Part shown: piece after piece, positions 30,587-38,882 of the stretch
Layout: every line of letters starts with the position of its first letter
How positions within the stretch are numbered: position 1 is the first letter of the stretch
Source: a virus
IMG/VR virus record: IMGVR_UViG_3300044839_000066
Span: 1 to 44,741 of that record
Strand: one strand, 5' to 3'
Length of the DNA: 44,741 nt
Translations under genes and position numbers: made by a program
The notes under the pieces: model-generated
The model's input: only the letters and a program-made list of their open reading frames with translations
Database searches by the model: none
What the model was told of the DNA's origin: nothing

Positions 30587-31066
30587 GTCGAGGCTGCACG
30601 TCGGCGACGGCTTGCGAAGATCGAAGGTGTGCCGACTACCATTTTGTTGGTTCAACCCATAAATTACCACGTTTTTGAAACCTAGGGTCCGGGCTTCTGC
30701 AAACGAGTTCAACACTTTCGTCACCAGCGCATACGTCGTTGGTCGGTCAATGTAGTTGCCGAGGAATGATAGTGCTGGGCAAGCATTCGGGGAGCCGGCT
30801 AGTCCATCATACTTTTCGCACTTCGTCTGAACGGTCACTGAGATATCGATCCCATTTTCCAGAAGCGCTCTGTCGATCTTGTCGACGTACTGAGACATCT
30901 CGGCAGTCTTGATCACCAACCCTTCTTTCGTCTTTTCAGGCTTGGCGTTGGTGGAATCGTAGCATTCGAGCCTGAGTTTTTGGTCTGAAATCCCTGCGCA
31001 CTTGCTCTGTGCCAGCGCGCCATCCAGCAATCCGATCAGAAAAAACAACGTCAGAAAATATCGCAT
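30575..31066 (-). CDS. Secreted protein of unknown function (probable moron)
   Basis: A 163-residue protein on the opposite strand to all surrounding tail genes. ATG at 31066 gives a signal peptide (MRYFLTLFFLIGLLDGALAQ) followed by SKCAGISDQKLRLECYD, a Cys motif seen at the mature N-terminus of several exported bacterial proteins, and further Cys (about nine in total), suggesting disulfides in the periplasm. It overlaps the chaperone end by 12 bp. An autonomous gene inserted into a late operon is typical of a lysogenic-conversion gene. The longer frame to 31168 would bury the signal. Confidence 0.75.
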   Translation of the reverse strand: MRYFLTLFFLIGLLDGALAQSKCAGISDQKLRLECYDSTNAKPEKTKEGLVIKTAEMSQYVDKIDRALLENGIDISVTVQTKCEKYDGLAGSPNACPALSFLGNYIDRPTTYALVTKVLNSFAEARTLGFKNVVIYGLNQQNGSRHTFDLRKPSPTCSLDLCF

Positions 31067-31144
31067 CGCTCTTCCTCCGCAGCAAACCGGGGAAGCATGC
31101 CGATATTTTCGGCGATGGCAAGTACCGTTAGAGGTTTTCGCTAC

Positions 31145-34100
31145 ATGCCCGCTCCCGTCGTCACTCAATTAATTATCGACGCAAGCGGTGCTCGGCAGGG
31201 CGTTGCCGAGTTCGAAGCGTCGATGGCCAAGGCGAAAGCTGCGGCGGTTGATGGCGGCGCTGCGACCGCGCAGTCATTCGAGTCCGCGCAAAGGCGTTGG
31301 GTTCAATCGCTTGGCGCGACTGACCCGGTAATCCGCGCTCAGATCAGAATGAAGGACGATCTCGCCAAGCAAGAGGCGATCAACACCCGGGCCGTCCAGC
31401 TCGGAATTGCGACGAGCGATGCTGCAAAATCGCAGATGGACGCCGTTCGGCAAAAGCACGAAGGGATGATTCAAACCATCCGGGAACAGACCGGGCAGCT
31501 TGCGGGTAATGAAAAGGCGTGGTTGGGGCTGAAGAACGCAACGTCCGGTGTGTCGGGACAGCTTATCGCACTGAGTGCAGGTGCCGGTCCGGTTGGCGTT
31601 TTCTTATCCGCATTGGGGCCTTGGGGAATTGCCGCCGCGGTCGGGATCGGCGCGATATCCGCAGCCATCAACCACATGATCTCGGAAGCCAATCGGATGG
31701 GCGAGGGCGCTATCGCCATGCGCACCTTTTCTGAGACTACCGGCCTTTCGATCACCCAACTGAAAACGCTGGGCAGGGCAGGCGCGGAGTTTGGAATTGG
31801 CACCGACATAATTTCTGCCAGCATTGAAAAGTTCACCGTCAACATGGAAGAGGCCCGAAAGGGCCAAGGGAAGCTATACGACGAGGTACGCAAAATTGAT
31901 GGCGGCCTTGCCGACGAACTCGCTGCTGCGACAACTACCGCTAAGGCGTGGGACGTGCTCGCCAAGGCGAGGGCGGCAGCGTCTGATCAATCAAAAAACG
32001 CGCTGTCGAAAGCTGCTTTCAACAAAGGAGGATTGGAAACAGGACTTGTTCTGGACGTAACGGCGGAGGCCGGCGGACTTGATGTGCTCGTTGCGAAACA
32101 GCAAAAACTCAACGGGATGACGGATGAGCAGATAAAAAAATGGGGGCTGACGAAAGTCCAGATCGACGAAACGCAGAAGCGAACCGCCAACATGATGGCG
32201 GCGGTGTACAGTCAAGAGGTATTGGACAGGCAATTGCAAGCCGCTCAATTGGAAGAGCGGATAACGCGCGCGTTGGTGGATGCAAACGCCCAGCGCCAGA
32301 AGCAGCGCAGCTATCTCGATTTGTTTTCGGCTGGTGTTGACACCAACCCGAAGACTCCGATGGAGACGGCTAAAGAAAATCTGAAGGCTGGCCTTTCTGC
32401 AGGGCAGAAGCTGGATACGTCCGGGTATGACGACCTGGCAAAGAAATTATGGGCTGTTGTTGACGCTGAAAAGGCGGAAGCGGATGCGCGGAAGCTGCAA
32501 GCGGATGCCGCAACTCGCAGCGCCAATAAGGACAGGGAAAGAATTGGATATCTCGGTTCTGCTGCGACCATTGAAGAGCGCCGCTTACTGAGGATGAAGG
32601 AGTTGGACGCGGCGGTAAAGAGTAATTTCGCTACTCAAACGACTTATGATCGGGCGGTGCAGGCCCTCGATCTCGATACCTTGGCCGCGAAGCAGAGTGC
32701 ATACGTCGCTGCTCTTGGCGCGTCAGCACCAATAGCGCAGATAGTCCTCGACAAGGAACTTCAGCTTCAAAAGCAGCGACTCCAAGACCCTCGTATCACA
32801 AAGGACATTATCGAGTCTCAAAAGCTGCTGATCGCATCGCAGCAACTCGGCACTTACCAAATTCAATCACAGATTGATGTCGAGAAGACGAAGCAAGACA
32901 CCATCGTCATGTCGGCTGGTGCTGCGGCGGCATATACGGCTGAGCAGACCAGGTTGAACAAGGCCCGCCAGGATGGGCAAATCCTGGCGCCGAAGGAATT
33001 GAAAGACCTTCGCGACAAGTCGGTGGCGCTGGGCGTAGCGACGCAGGCTTCCGCGCAAGCCGCTGCACAAAGCAAGGCGGACTTCGATCTTCAAACGATG
33101 TTCCTTTCGGATACCGAAAAGTCCATCGCTCAGGTTCAATTCCAGCTTCGCGGTAATGCTTGGCAGTCGTTCATGAACGACGGGCTTTCGGCATCGCTGC
33201 GATTGGTCGGCTCGTTCAAGGATCTTCAATCATACACCACGGGCTTTACTACCGATCTAGCGCATGGCCTGACGCAAGGTAAATCGTTGGTGGATTCACT
33301 TTCCGCCGCCGCCGTAAATTTGGGCCAGAAGCTGATCGACGCTGGCCTAAACAGCGCCATCAACATCGGTCTGAATGCGATTACGGGCGCGAGTGGTGCG
33401 GGCGGGGCGCTAGGCGGCGCGGCCGGTGGTGCAGCACTCACGGCAGGCGCTGCGACCGCCGGTGCCACGCTCATTGCCTCAGCAACGGCTGCTGCTGGTA
33501 TTCTTGCCGGTGCCGGGGTTGGCGCCGGTACGAGCGTGAGCCTCGGGGCGGCCGATGCTTCGCTACTGCTGGACTTCAGCGCGGCAGACGCCGCCGCGAC
33601 GCTGGGCATCGGTGGAGCTACGGCGGGGACCGCGCTTGATCTCTCAGCGGCCGCGGCCGGCGTGTCGCTGTCGGCTGGCGGTGCGGCGGCTGGTCTAGCG
33701 ATATGGGGACCGATCGCCGCCATCGCCGCAATTCTTATCGGCATCGGCCTTATGTCTGCCGGTGGCGAAGACAAGGTTAAAAAAGCGCAGGAAGAATGGA
33801 AAAAGGCCGGACCCGCGTTCCAGAAGTTTCTAACCGAAATGAGTGGCGGCGTTCAAGGTAACTTGTCGCAGCAAATTCAGGACGCGTCAGCCCGCGAAGC
33901 TGATTTTGAGGACCGGGCATGGAGGGCGAGAGACGTAGCAGCGATCAACGCGGCGCGCTCGGGATTGCAGCGCTTCTCCGACAACCAGAAGCGCCTGTTC
34001 CTATCGACAGTTTCCGCGACCGTTGAAGGGCTCAACGACGGGCTCGGCCTCGACAGCCCCTTTATGAAAGCTGTCGGGAACATCAAGACCGCCCTGAACT

Positions 34101-36667
34101 CTCAGCTCGCATTCATTGATGACGCGAATACTGCGCTGGGCGACCAATCGTATGACGGCGTTACACTCGAAAAGGCGCGCTCGGCTTCACAGGCTTATAT
34201 GGTCTCGCTGCTACAGCAACCCCCAGCGCTGTCAGCCGTGCAAACCGGACTAGCCCAAATCCACGGTACCGCCAACGCGCTGCAGGGCGCGCTGATGCAG
34301 CTAGGTCTATCGTCAACGGATGCGGCAAGAGCCATCAGCAACGGCGTCAGCAAGGCCATCGCAAATCTGAAAAAACAATTCGAGGAAGGGCTGACCGAAC
34401 GGCTCAATACCGCAAACGGGAAATCATACCTGAACGACGCCACGAAGTTGCTCGCTCAGCATCAACAGGATTTGACCGATGCAGCGTCGCTAGGAGTCGA
34501 CCCGGCGCGGGTTGCGACGCTCTTCCGAGCCGAGGCGCAGAAAATTATAAACGATGCGGGCCTGGTTGGCGGTGCTTTCACCGACTTCATCACTCAATTC
34601 CCGCAGCTCGCGGATATCGTCACGCAGGCGACCAAGGATATCGCCGGGGGAATATCTGATTTCAAAGCCGGGCTAACCTCTCGACTGAACATCGCGCACG
34701 GCTCGTCATTCCTGAACGATGCAGCATCACTTCTGAAGCAGCACCAGCAGGACTTGGCTGACGCCGCGAGGTTCGGCAACGATCCCGCTTTGATGACGCA
34801 AATTGCGACGCTGTTCGCGGCCGAAGCGCAGAAGATCGTTAACGGCGCGGGCTTGGTCGGTGACGCTTTCAGTTCCTTTAAAACGCAATTCCCCGATCTC
34901 GCGGGTGTTGTGGTCGAGGCGACCGATTCCATAGCGGCTTCGCAGAAGCAGCTACAGGACGGCATCAATTCGACTGCAAAAACTCTCGTAGATTATGTCG
35001 CCAGCATTACCACCGGACCGAACTCGACATCATCGCCGCAGGATCGGTTCAACGCCGCGCAAGCGGTTTACAGTGCAAAGCTGGTGCTGGCGCAGGGCGG
35101 CAACATCGACGCGCAGAACACCATTTCTCAGGATGCGGAGAACTATCGGCAAGCCGCGCGCGACCGATTCGGTTCGGCGATGGGCTATCAGAGCGTGTTG
35201 CAACAGATCAAGGCGCAGTTGCTCGCGCTTCCCGCCGTTCAGCAAACAACCGACCCCGTTGTTCAGGCGATGCGGGACGTTCTGCTGGCCATCCAGGCGA
35301 CCACAACTGCGGTGACGGGGACCACGTCGGCGATCACGGCGATGCAGGGCGCGCTGATCGGCGGGCTGGCCTCCAACAGCCCGGCGGCGATAGCAGGCGC
35401 TTTCCTGCAGGGTGGCATCGGCGTCGGCGGGCTTACCGCAGCGCAGTTTTCGTCGATCTTTGGCATCGGCCTGACCTTCGACCAGTTCAAGAACGGCTTC
35501 CCGCCCGGGCTCGCCAGCGACGCCACCTTGCACGATCTCTTTGACGTGATCGACGCCAACAAAGACGGCATTATCACGCAACTCGAATTGTTGCAGGCGG
35601 CATTGAAGCCCGCCATCGATTCCGGGAACGCTTCGGCGATTGCTTCTGCGCTGTCGAACTACTTCAACGCGATCGACACGAACACCAGTCAGACGATCGA
35701 TTTGAGTGAGATGCAAACCGCGTTGGCGGGCATGGCCAGCAATTCGGCGCTGGTGAGCATGTTCACCCGCCTTGATGCCGACAACTCTGGATCGATCAGC
35801 AGGCTTGAGCTGATCAAGGCTGCGTCGCAATCCACCACTAACACGGTTGCGACCGTTTCCGATACGATATCGACGGTTTCGGATCAAATCCACAGCACCA
35901 TCGTCCTGCAGGATGCGGCAAATTCACTGACGACGACGGCGAACAATATCGCCAACGCACAATGGGTTTTGCTTGACGCGATCAGGGCATTGCAGACGAC
36001 CGCAAATAGCCAATTTAATTTGCTCAATGCAGCGCTTAACCCCACAATCAATCCCGTCACCTTATTTTTCACGAAGACCGGCGCGGGGACGAGTGATCCA
36101 CAAAGTGAGCACACCGCAGTTAATGAGCAGGCGCTTACCGTTTTAGAAAAAATCAACATCAACACATGGGCGACTGCTGGTAACACACGCGCTCTTATTG
36201 TTGGTGCCGCCAACGTCTCAGCGCGTGACGGACTTTTCGCTGCTGGTGGATGGGTCACCGGCGGCACCCCTGGCGTGGACAGCGTTCGCATTCTTGCGCA
36301 GCAAAAAGAGTTCATCGTCAATCCATACGCTACGAGTGCCCTCACCAGAGATTACGGCCCCGGGGTGATGGACCTGATCAACAGCGGCAGGTTGCCGTCG
36401 AACGATAATTTCAGGGCGAGCAATGTAGTGGACTTCAGCGCTGCGTCACGGTTCCCCGCGACAGCGCCAGTCGATAATGGGCAGCACTTCGTCACTCTGG
36501 CGCAAACGCTTGCCAGGACAATGGTTGAAGTTTCTCTCACCGAAATGGCCTCTGCCAAAGAAGAGAGTGCCGCGCTCCGGTTGCAGGTCGCCGCTCTGAC
36601 TGCTGAGCTACGCAGCAAGCCCGCGCCGGAACGGCCGAACGCCAGACGTACCGGAACGAATAGATGA
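31145..36667 (+). CDS. Tape measure protein with EF-hand motifs
   Basis: A 1840-residue tape measure from ATG 31145 (AGAGG ribosome-binding site). Residues about 1–120 contain the typical start VVTQLIIDASGARQGVAEFE, and a hydrophobic segment lies near 145–195 and another near 740–875 (Ala/Gly-rich, then WGPIAAIAAILIGIGLMSAG). Residues 1082–1272 are a tandem duplication. Three EF-hand-like loops start at about 1470, 1511 and 1544. The C-terminus has the usual FAAGGWVTGGTPGVDSVRI and VMDLINSGRLPS segments. It sets tail length and may eject with DNA. By the usual ruler relation the length implies a long tail. Confidence 0.95.
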   Translation: MPAPVVTQLIIDASGARQGVAEFEASMAKAKAAAVDGGAATAQSFESAQRRWVQSLGATDPVIRAQIRMKDDLAKQEAINTRAVQLGIATSDAAKSQMDAVRQKHEGMIQTIREQTGQLAGNEKAWLGLKNATSGVSGQLIALSAGAGPVGVFLSALGPWGIAAAVGIGAISAAINHMISEANRMGEGAIAMRTFSETTGLSITQLKTLGRAGAEFGIGTDIISASIEKFTVNMEEARKGQGKLYDEVRKIDGGLADELAAATTTAKAWDVLAKARAAASDQSKNALSKAAFNKGGLETGLVLDVTAEAGGLDVLVAKQQKLNGMTDEQIKKWGLTKVQIDETQKRTANMMAAVYSQEVLDRQLQAAQLEERITRALVDANAQRQKQRSYLDLFSAGVDTNPKTPMETAKENLKAGLSAGQKLDTSGYDDLAKKLWAVVDAEKAEADARKLQADAATRSANKDRERIGYLGSAATIEERRLLRMKELDAAVKSNFATQTTYDRAVQALDLDTLAAKQSAYVAALGASAPIAQIVLDKELQLQKQRLQDPRITKDIIESQKLLIASQQLGTYQIQSQIDVEKTKQDTIVMSAGAAAAYTAEQTRLNKARQDGQILAPKELKDLRDKSVALGVATQASAQAAAQSKADFDLQTMFLSDTEKSIAQVQFQLRGNAWQSFMNDGLSASLRLVGSFKDLQSYTTGFTTDLAHGLTQGKSLVDSLSAAAVNLGQKLIDAGLNSAINIGLNAITGASGAGGALGGAAGGAALTAGAATAGATLIASATAAAGILAGAGVGAGTSVSLGAADASLLLDFSAADAAATLGIGGATAGTALDLSAAAAGVSLSAGGAAAGLAIWGPIAAIAAILIGIGLMSAGGEDKVKKAQEEWKKAGPAFQKFLTEMSGGVQGNLSQQIQDASAREADFEDRAWRARDVAAINAARSGLQRFSDNQKRLFLSTVSATVEGLNDGLGLDSPFMKAVGNIKTALNSQLAFIDDANTALGDQSYDGVTLEKARSASQAYMVSLLQQPPALSAVQTGLAQIHGTANALQGALMQLGLSSTDAARAISNGVSKAIANLKKQFEEGLTERLNTANGKSYLNDATKLLAQHQQDLTDAASLGVDPARVATLFRAEAQKIINDAGLVGGAFTDFITQFPQLADIVTQATKDIAGGISDFKAGLTSRLNIAHGSSFLNDAASLLKQHQQDLADAARFGNDPALMTQIATLFAAEAQKIVNGAGLVGDAFSSFKTQFPDLAGVVVEATDSIAASQKQLQDGINSTAKTLVDYVASITTGPNSTSSPQDRFNAAQAVYSAKLVLAQGGNIDAQNTISQDAENYRQAARDRFGSAMGYQSVLQQIKAQLLALPAVQQTTDPVVQAMRDVLLAIQATTTAVTGTTSAITAMQGALIGGLASNSPAAIAGAFLQGGIGVGGLTAAQFSSIFGIGLTFDQFKNGFPPGLASDATLHDLFDVIDANKDGIITQLELLQAALKPAIDSGNASAIASALSNYFNAIDTNTSQTIDLSEMQTALAGMASNSALVSMFTRLDADNSGSISRLELIKAASQSTTNTVATVSDTISTVSDQIHSTIVLQDAANSLTTTANNIANAQWVLLDAIRALQTTANSQFNLLNAALNPTINPVTLFFTKTGAGTSDPQSEHTAVNEQALTVLEKININTWATAGNTRALIVGAANVSARDGLFAAGGWVTGGTPGVDSVRILAQQKEFIVNPYATSALTRDYGPGVMDLINSGRLPSNDNFRASNVVDFSAASRFPATAPVDNGQHFVTLAQTLARTMVEVSLTEMASAKEESAALRLQVAALTAELRSKPAPERPNARRTGTNR
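34388..34960 (+). repeat. Tandem duplication in the tape measure
   Basis: Two copies, of 94 and about 97 codons, begin GLTERLNTANGKSYLNDA (34388) and GLTSRLNIAHGSSFLNDA (34670). Both contain LL-QHQQDL-DAA and AEAQKI-N-AGLVG-AF. A small insertion separates them in length. Codon-level divergence indicates an old event rather than assembly error. Confidence 0.85.
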
Positions 36668-37056
36668 GCGCTTCATCTTACCTGCGAAAAAAGCTGGTCG
36701 ACCTTCTTACCGGCGCCGCCTCCTATACGCCCGGCCCGCTCTATTTGTCGCTTCACTCGGCTGACCCGGGACAATCGGGATCGCATGCTTACGAAATAAC
36801 CGGCGGCGGCTACGCAAGGCAATCGCTGGCGGGAAACATGACGACGGCCGATCCTGTCACCGGAATCAGCATCAACATGGCGGCGATCAACTTCGGGCCT
36901 GCATCTTCGGATTGGGGAGTGGTCGCGTTCTTAGGGATCGAGGACTCGGTGTCCGGCGTGATGCTTATTCCAGGCGTGCCGGCGACACCGAAAACCATCA
37001 CCACAGGCCAACCGTTTCAGATCGCGCCCGGCAATCTGCGCCTTCGGCTTACCTGA
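36664..37056 (+). CDS. Tail protein, member 1 of a tandem paralogous pair
   Basis: A 130-residue protein starting by ATGA overlap with the tape measure stop. It has the pattern LRKKLVDLLTGAASYTPGPL, YLSLHSADPGQSGSHAYEI and a C-terminal beta half. The same order (N-terminal LVDLL/LLKLIF helix, Y-LALHTA-PG, G-YAR) recurs in the next gene. Location behind the tape measure suggests a tail-tip or distal-tail component. Exact role unknown. Confidence 0.6.
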   Translation: MSASSYLRKKLVDLLTGAASYTPGPLYLSLHSADPGQSGSHAYEITGGGYARQSLAGNMTTADPVTGISINMAAINFGPASSDWGVVAFLGIEDSVSGVMLIPGVPATPKTITTGQPFQIAPGNLRLRLT

Positions 37057-37107
37057 ACATTTCAATCTCAAAACTGCAACCACGTCCTAAACCAGGAGCG
37101 CTAGGCT

Positions 37108-37536
37108 ATGGGCTTTTCTTCCACGTTTCAGAATGACCTTCTTAAGCTGATATTCAATGCATCGCCAATCGCGAATGTTGCCGACAACGCGGCGGCTTCG
37201 CCTTTGACAAACATCTACCTCGCGCTCCATACGGCCAACCCCGGCACCACGCCGGCACAGACGACGAGCGAAGCGGCTTATTCGGGCTATGCCCGGGTTA
37301 CGGAGCCGCGGACATCGGGCAGCTGGACCGTGACCGGTAACAGCGTTTCCAACACCACGGAAATCTCATTCCCGATCGCGACCGGTGGCAGCGAAACGGA
37401 ACAATATGCATCGGTCGGTCAGGCCGCGAGCGGTGCCGGGAAGATCATCATTTCTGGCGCGCTGTCGCCAACCATCGTGGTTGCAAGCGGTGTTACGCCG
37501 GTGCTGACGCTTGCGAGCGCGATCACGATCAGCTGA
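37108..37536 (+). CDS. Tail protein, member 2 of a tandem paralogous pair
   Basis: A 142-residue protein with an AGGAG ribosome-binding site. It aligns with its neighbour: FQNDLLKLIFNASPIANVAD, IYLALHTANPGTTPAQT, SGYARVTEP, then beta strands and a C-terminal GVTPVLTLASAITI. The pair probably arose by duplication and diverged. Proteins of this type occur in siphophage tail-tip modules. Confidence 0.6.
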   Translation: MGFSSTFQNDLLKLIFNASPIANVADNAAASPLTNIYLALHTANPGTTPAQTTSEAAYSGYARVTEPRTSGSWTVTGNSVSNTTEISFPIATGGSETEQYASVGQAASGAGKIIISGALSPTIVVASGVTPVLTLASAITIS

Positions 37537-37538
37537 AC

Positions 37539-37880
37539 ATGCGACGGGAAACGTTCTTTGTCGGAATCTCGCGCAACGGTAAAGAGATCGACTCGCCCGG
37601 ATACGCGCGGAAGATCCTTGCGCTGGAGTATGACGAGGCAAGCGGCATGTTTTCCAACGCGCTGTCCGTCCAGTTCGATCCTGCGCTTCGACCGTATGGA
37701 TTCATCAACGGGCTGGTGCTTGCTCCATCGGCGGCCGGGGACGTGAAGGCGTTTTGCCCGTTGTTCTTTCCTTTGCACGTCGCCGCGGGCGTGGCGGCTC
37801 TGTTCCCGCAGGGCACGATCAACATGAACCTGCAATCTCTGGAATCGATCAGGGGCATTCGTCCGGTCGAAGTGAGTTAA
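37539..37880 (+). CDS. Unknown tail protein
   Basis: A 113-residue protein with mixed alpha/beta pattern (RRETFFVGISRNGKEID; ALEYDEASGMFSNALSVQFD) starting 2 bp after the preceding stop. No family recognised. It sits in the distal tail module between the paralogous pair and the repeat protein. Confidence 0.5.
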   Translation: MRRETFFVGISRNGKEIDSPGYARKILALEYDEASGMFSNALSVQFDPALRPYGFINGLVLAPSAAGDVKAFCPLFFPLHVAAGVAALFPQGTINMNLQSLESIRGIRPVEVS

Positions 37881-37884
37881 TTGC

Positions 37885-38877
37885 ATGTTCAGCCGCGGTC
37901 CCTTTTCGCAGCTTCCATTTTCGGACCAGGGCTCGCGCGCGGCGGCTCTTACGGCCTCAGCGACATCGGCAGCGTCGTTCGCGGCGACGGCGGGAAAGGC
38001 GGCGTTCTTTGCCTCAGCTTCCGGGTCTGCTTCATGGAAGGTTGTCGGCGGCACCAATTGGACAGCCAGCGGCTCAGGGGCGGCCCTGTGGCAGGGCGCA
38101 AGGGCCGCGGACCTGGCGGCGTCAGGGGCCGGCACGGCGACATGGAAGGCGGCTCAGGGCGCGATCTGGAGCGTTTCAGGTGCAGGTGCCGCCGCGTTTC
38201 AGTCAGCGGGCGCGGCGGGCTTCTCCGCTGCCGCTGTTGGCATTGCGGCATGGGGTGCTGGCAGGACATGGACAGCGACGGCGGCGGGCAGCGCAACTTG
38301 GATTGCGAGTTCCGGGGCGGGGTGGACAGCGACAGCGGGCGGCGTCGGCAACTTCGCCAGCGCGAACGCCGTCAACTTCACAGCCGCTGCGAGCGGGGCG
38401 GGGTCGTGGGCAACGGGTCGCGCTGCGATCTGGTCGGCGTCTGGATCGGGCAGCACGAATTGGGCCGCAAGCGGCGGCGCGCAGTGGACGGTTTCAGGGG
38501 CGGGGTCGGCGGACTTCAGGTCGGCGCCTGGAGCCATCTGGAGCGCGTCAGGGGCAGGTGCTGCGGCCTGGCGGTCCGGCCGGATATGGAACGCCAGCGC
38601 GTCGGGTACGGCTTCCTGGCGCGCTTCGCCGGGCTCGATCTTCGCCGCCAACGGGCAGGGCGTAACGAATTGGCTTGCGTCATCCGGCGCGATCTGGAGC
38701 GCGCCCGGCTTCGGTACCACGTCGTTCATTGCCGCGTCCGGTCCGATCTGGCGCGCGAGTGCGACCAGCCGCGCCGAATTTGCCGGAACCACGACGGTGG
38801 ATCAGATGCTGTCGGATGACTTGGCGCTGATTGCTTACTTCGCCGAACTTGAACCTCGCGTGCTGACGAGCGGCTGA
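37885..38877 (+). CDS. Trp-rich repeat protein of the tail module
   Basis: A 330-residue Ala/Ser/Gly/Trp-rich protein. After the start MFSRGPFSQLPFSDQG, residues about 45–300 consist of roughly 14 imperfect repeats of 17–18 residues with the pattern G-x-x-W-x-ASG-x-G-x-A-x-W (for example GAIWSASGAGAAAWRS). Alternation of aromatic and small residues suggests a beta-solenoid or stacked-strand fibre. The C-terminus (VDQMLSDDLALIAYFAELEP) is non-repetitive. The two other plus frames stay open across the repeats, but only this frame shows the protein repeat. A structural tail fibre or spacer role is inferred. Confidence 0.7.
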   Translation: MFSRGPFSQLPFSDQGSRAAALTASATSAASFAATAGKAAFFASASGSASWKVVGGTNWTASGSGAALWQGARAADLAASGAGTATWKAAQGAIWSVSGAGAAAFQSAGAAGFSAAAVGIAAWGAGRTWTATAAGSATWIASSGAGWTATAGGVGNFASANAVNFTAAASGAGSWATGRAAIWSASGSGSTNWAASGGAQWTVSGAGSADFRSAPGAIWSASGAGAAAWRSGRIWNASASGTASWRASPGSIFAANGQGVTNWLASSGAIWSAPGFGTTSFIAASGPIWRASATSRAEFAGTTTVDQMLSDDLALIAYFAELEPRVLTSG

Positions 38878-38882
38878 TCAGA

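Noticed and set aside
35030-35893. 287-codon minus-strand frame within the tape measure gene
   Set aside because: It is fully antisense to a conserved gene, Arg-rich without domain pattern, and has no ribosome-binding site.
37754-38819. Two alternative plus frames across the Trp-repeat gene
   Set aside because: They are Arg/Gly/Arg-Arg-rich translations of the same DNA repeats. Only the frame from 37885 shows the regular aromatic repeat and fits between its neighbours.
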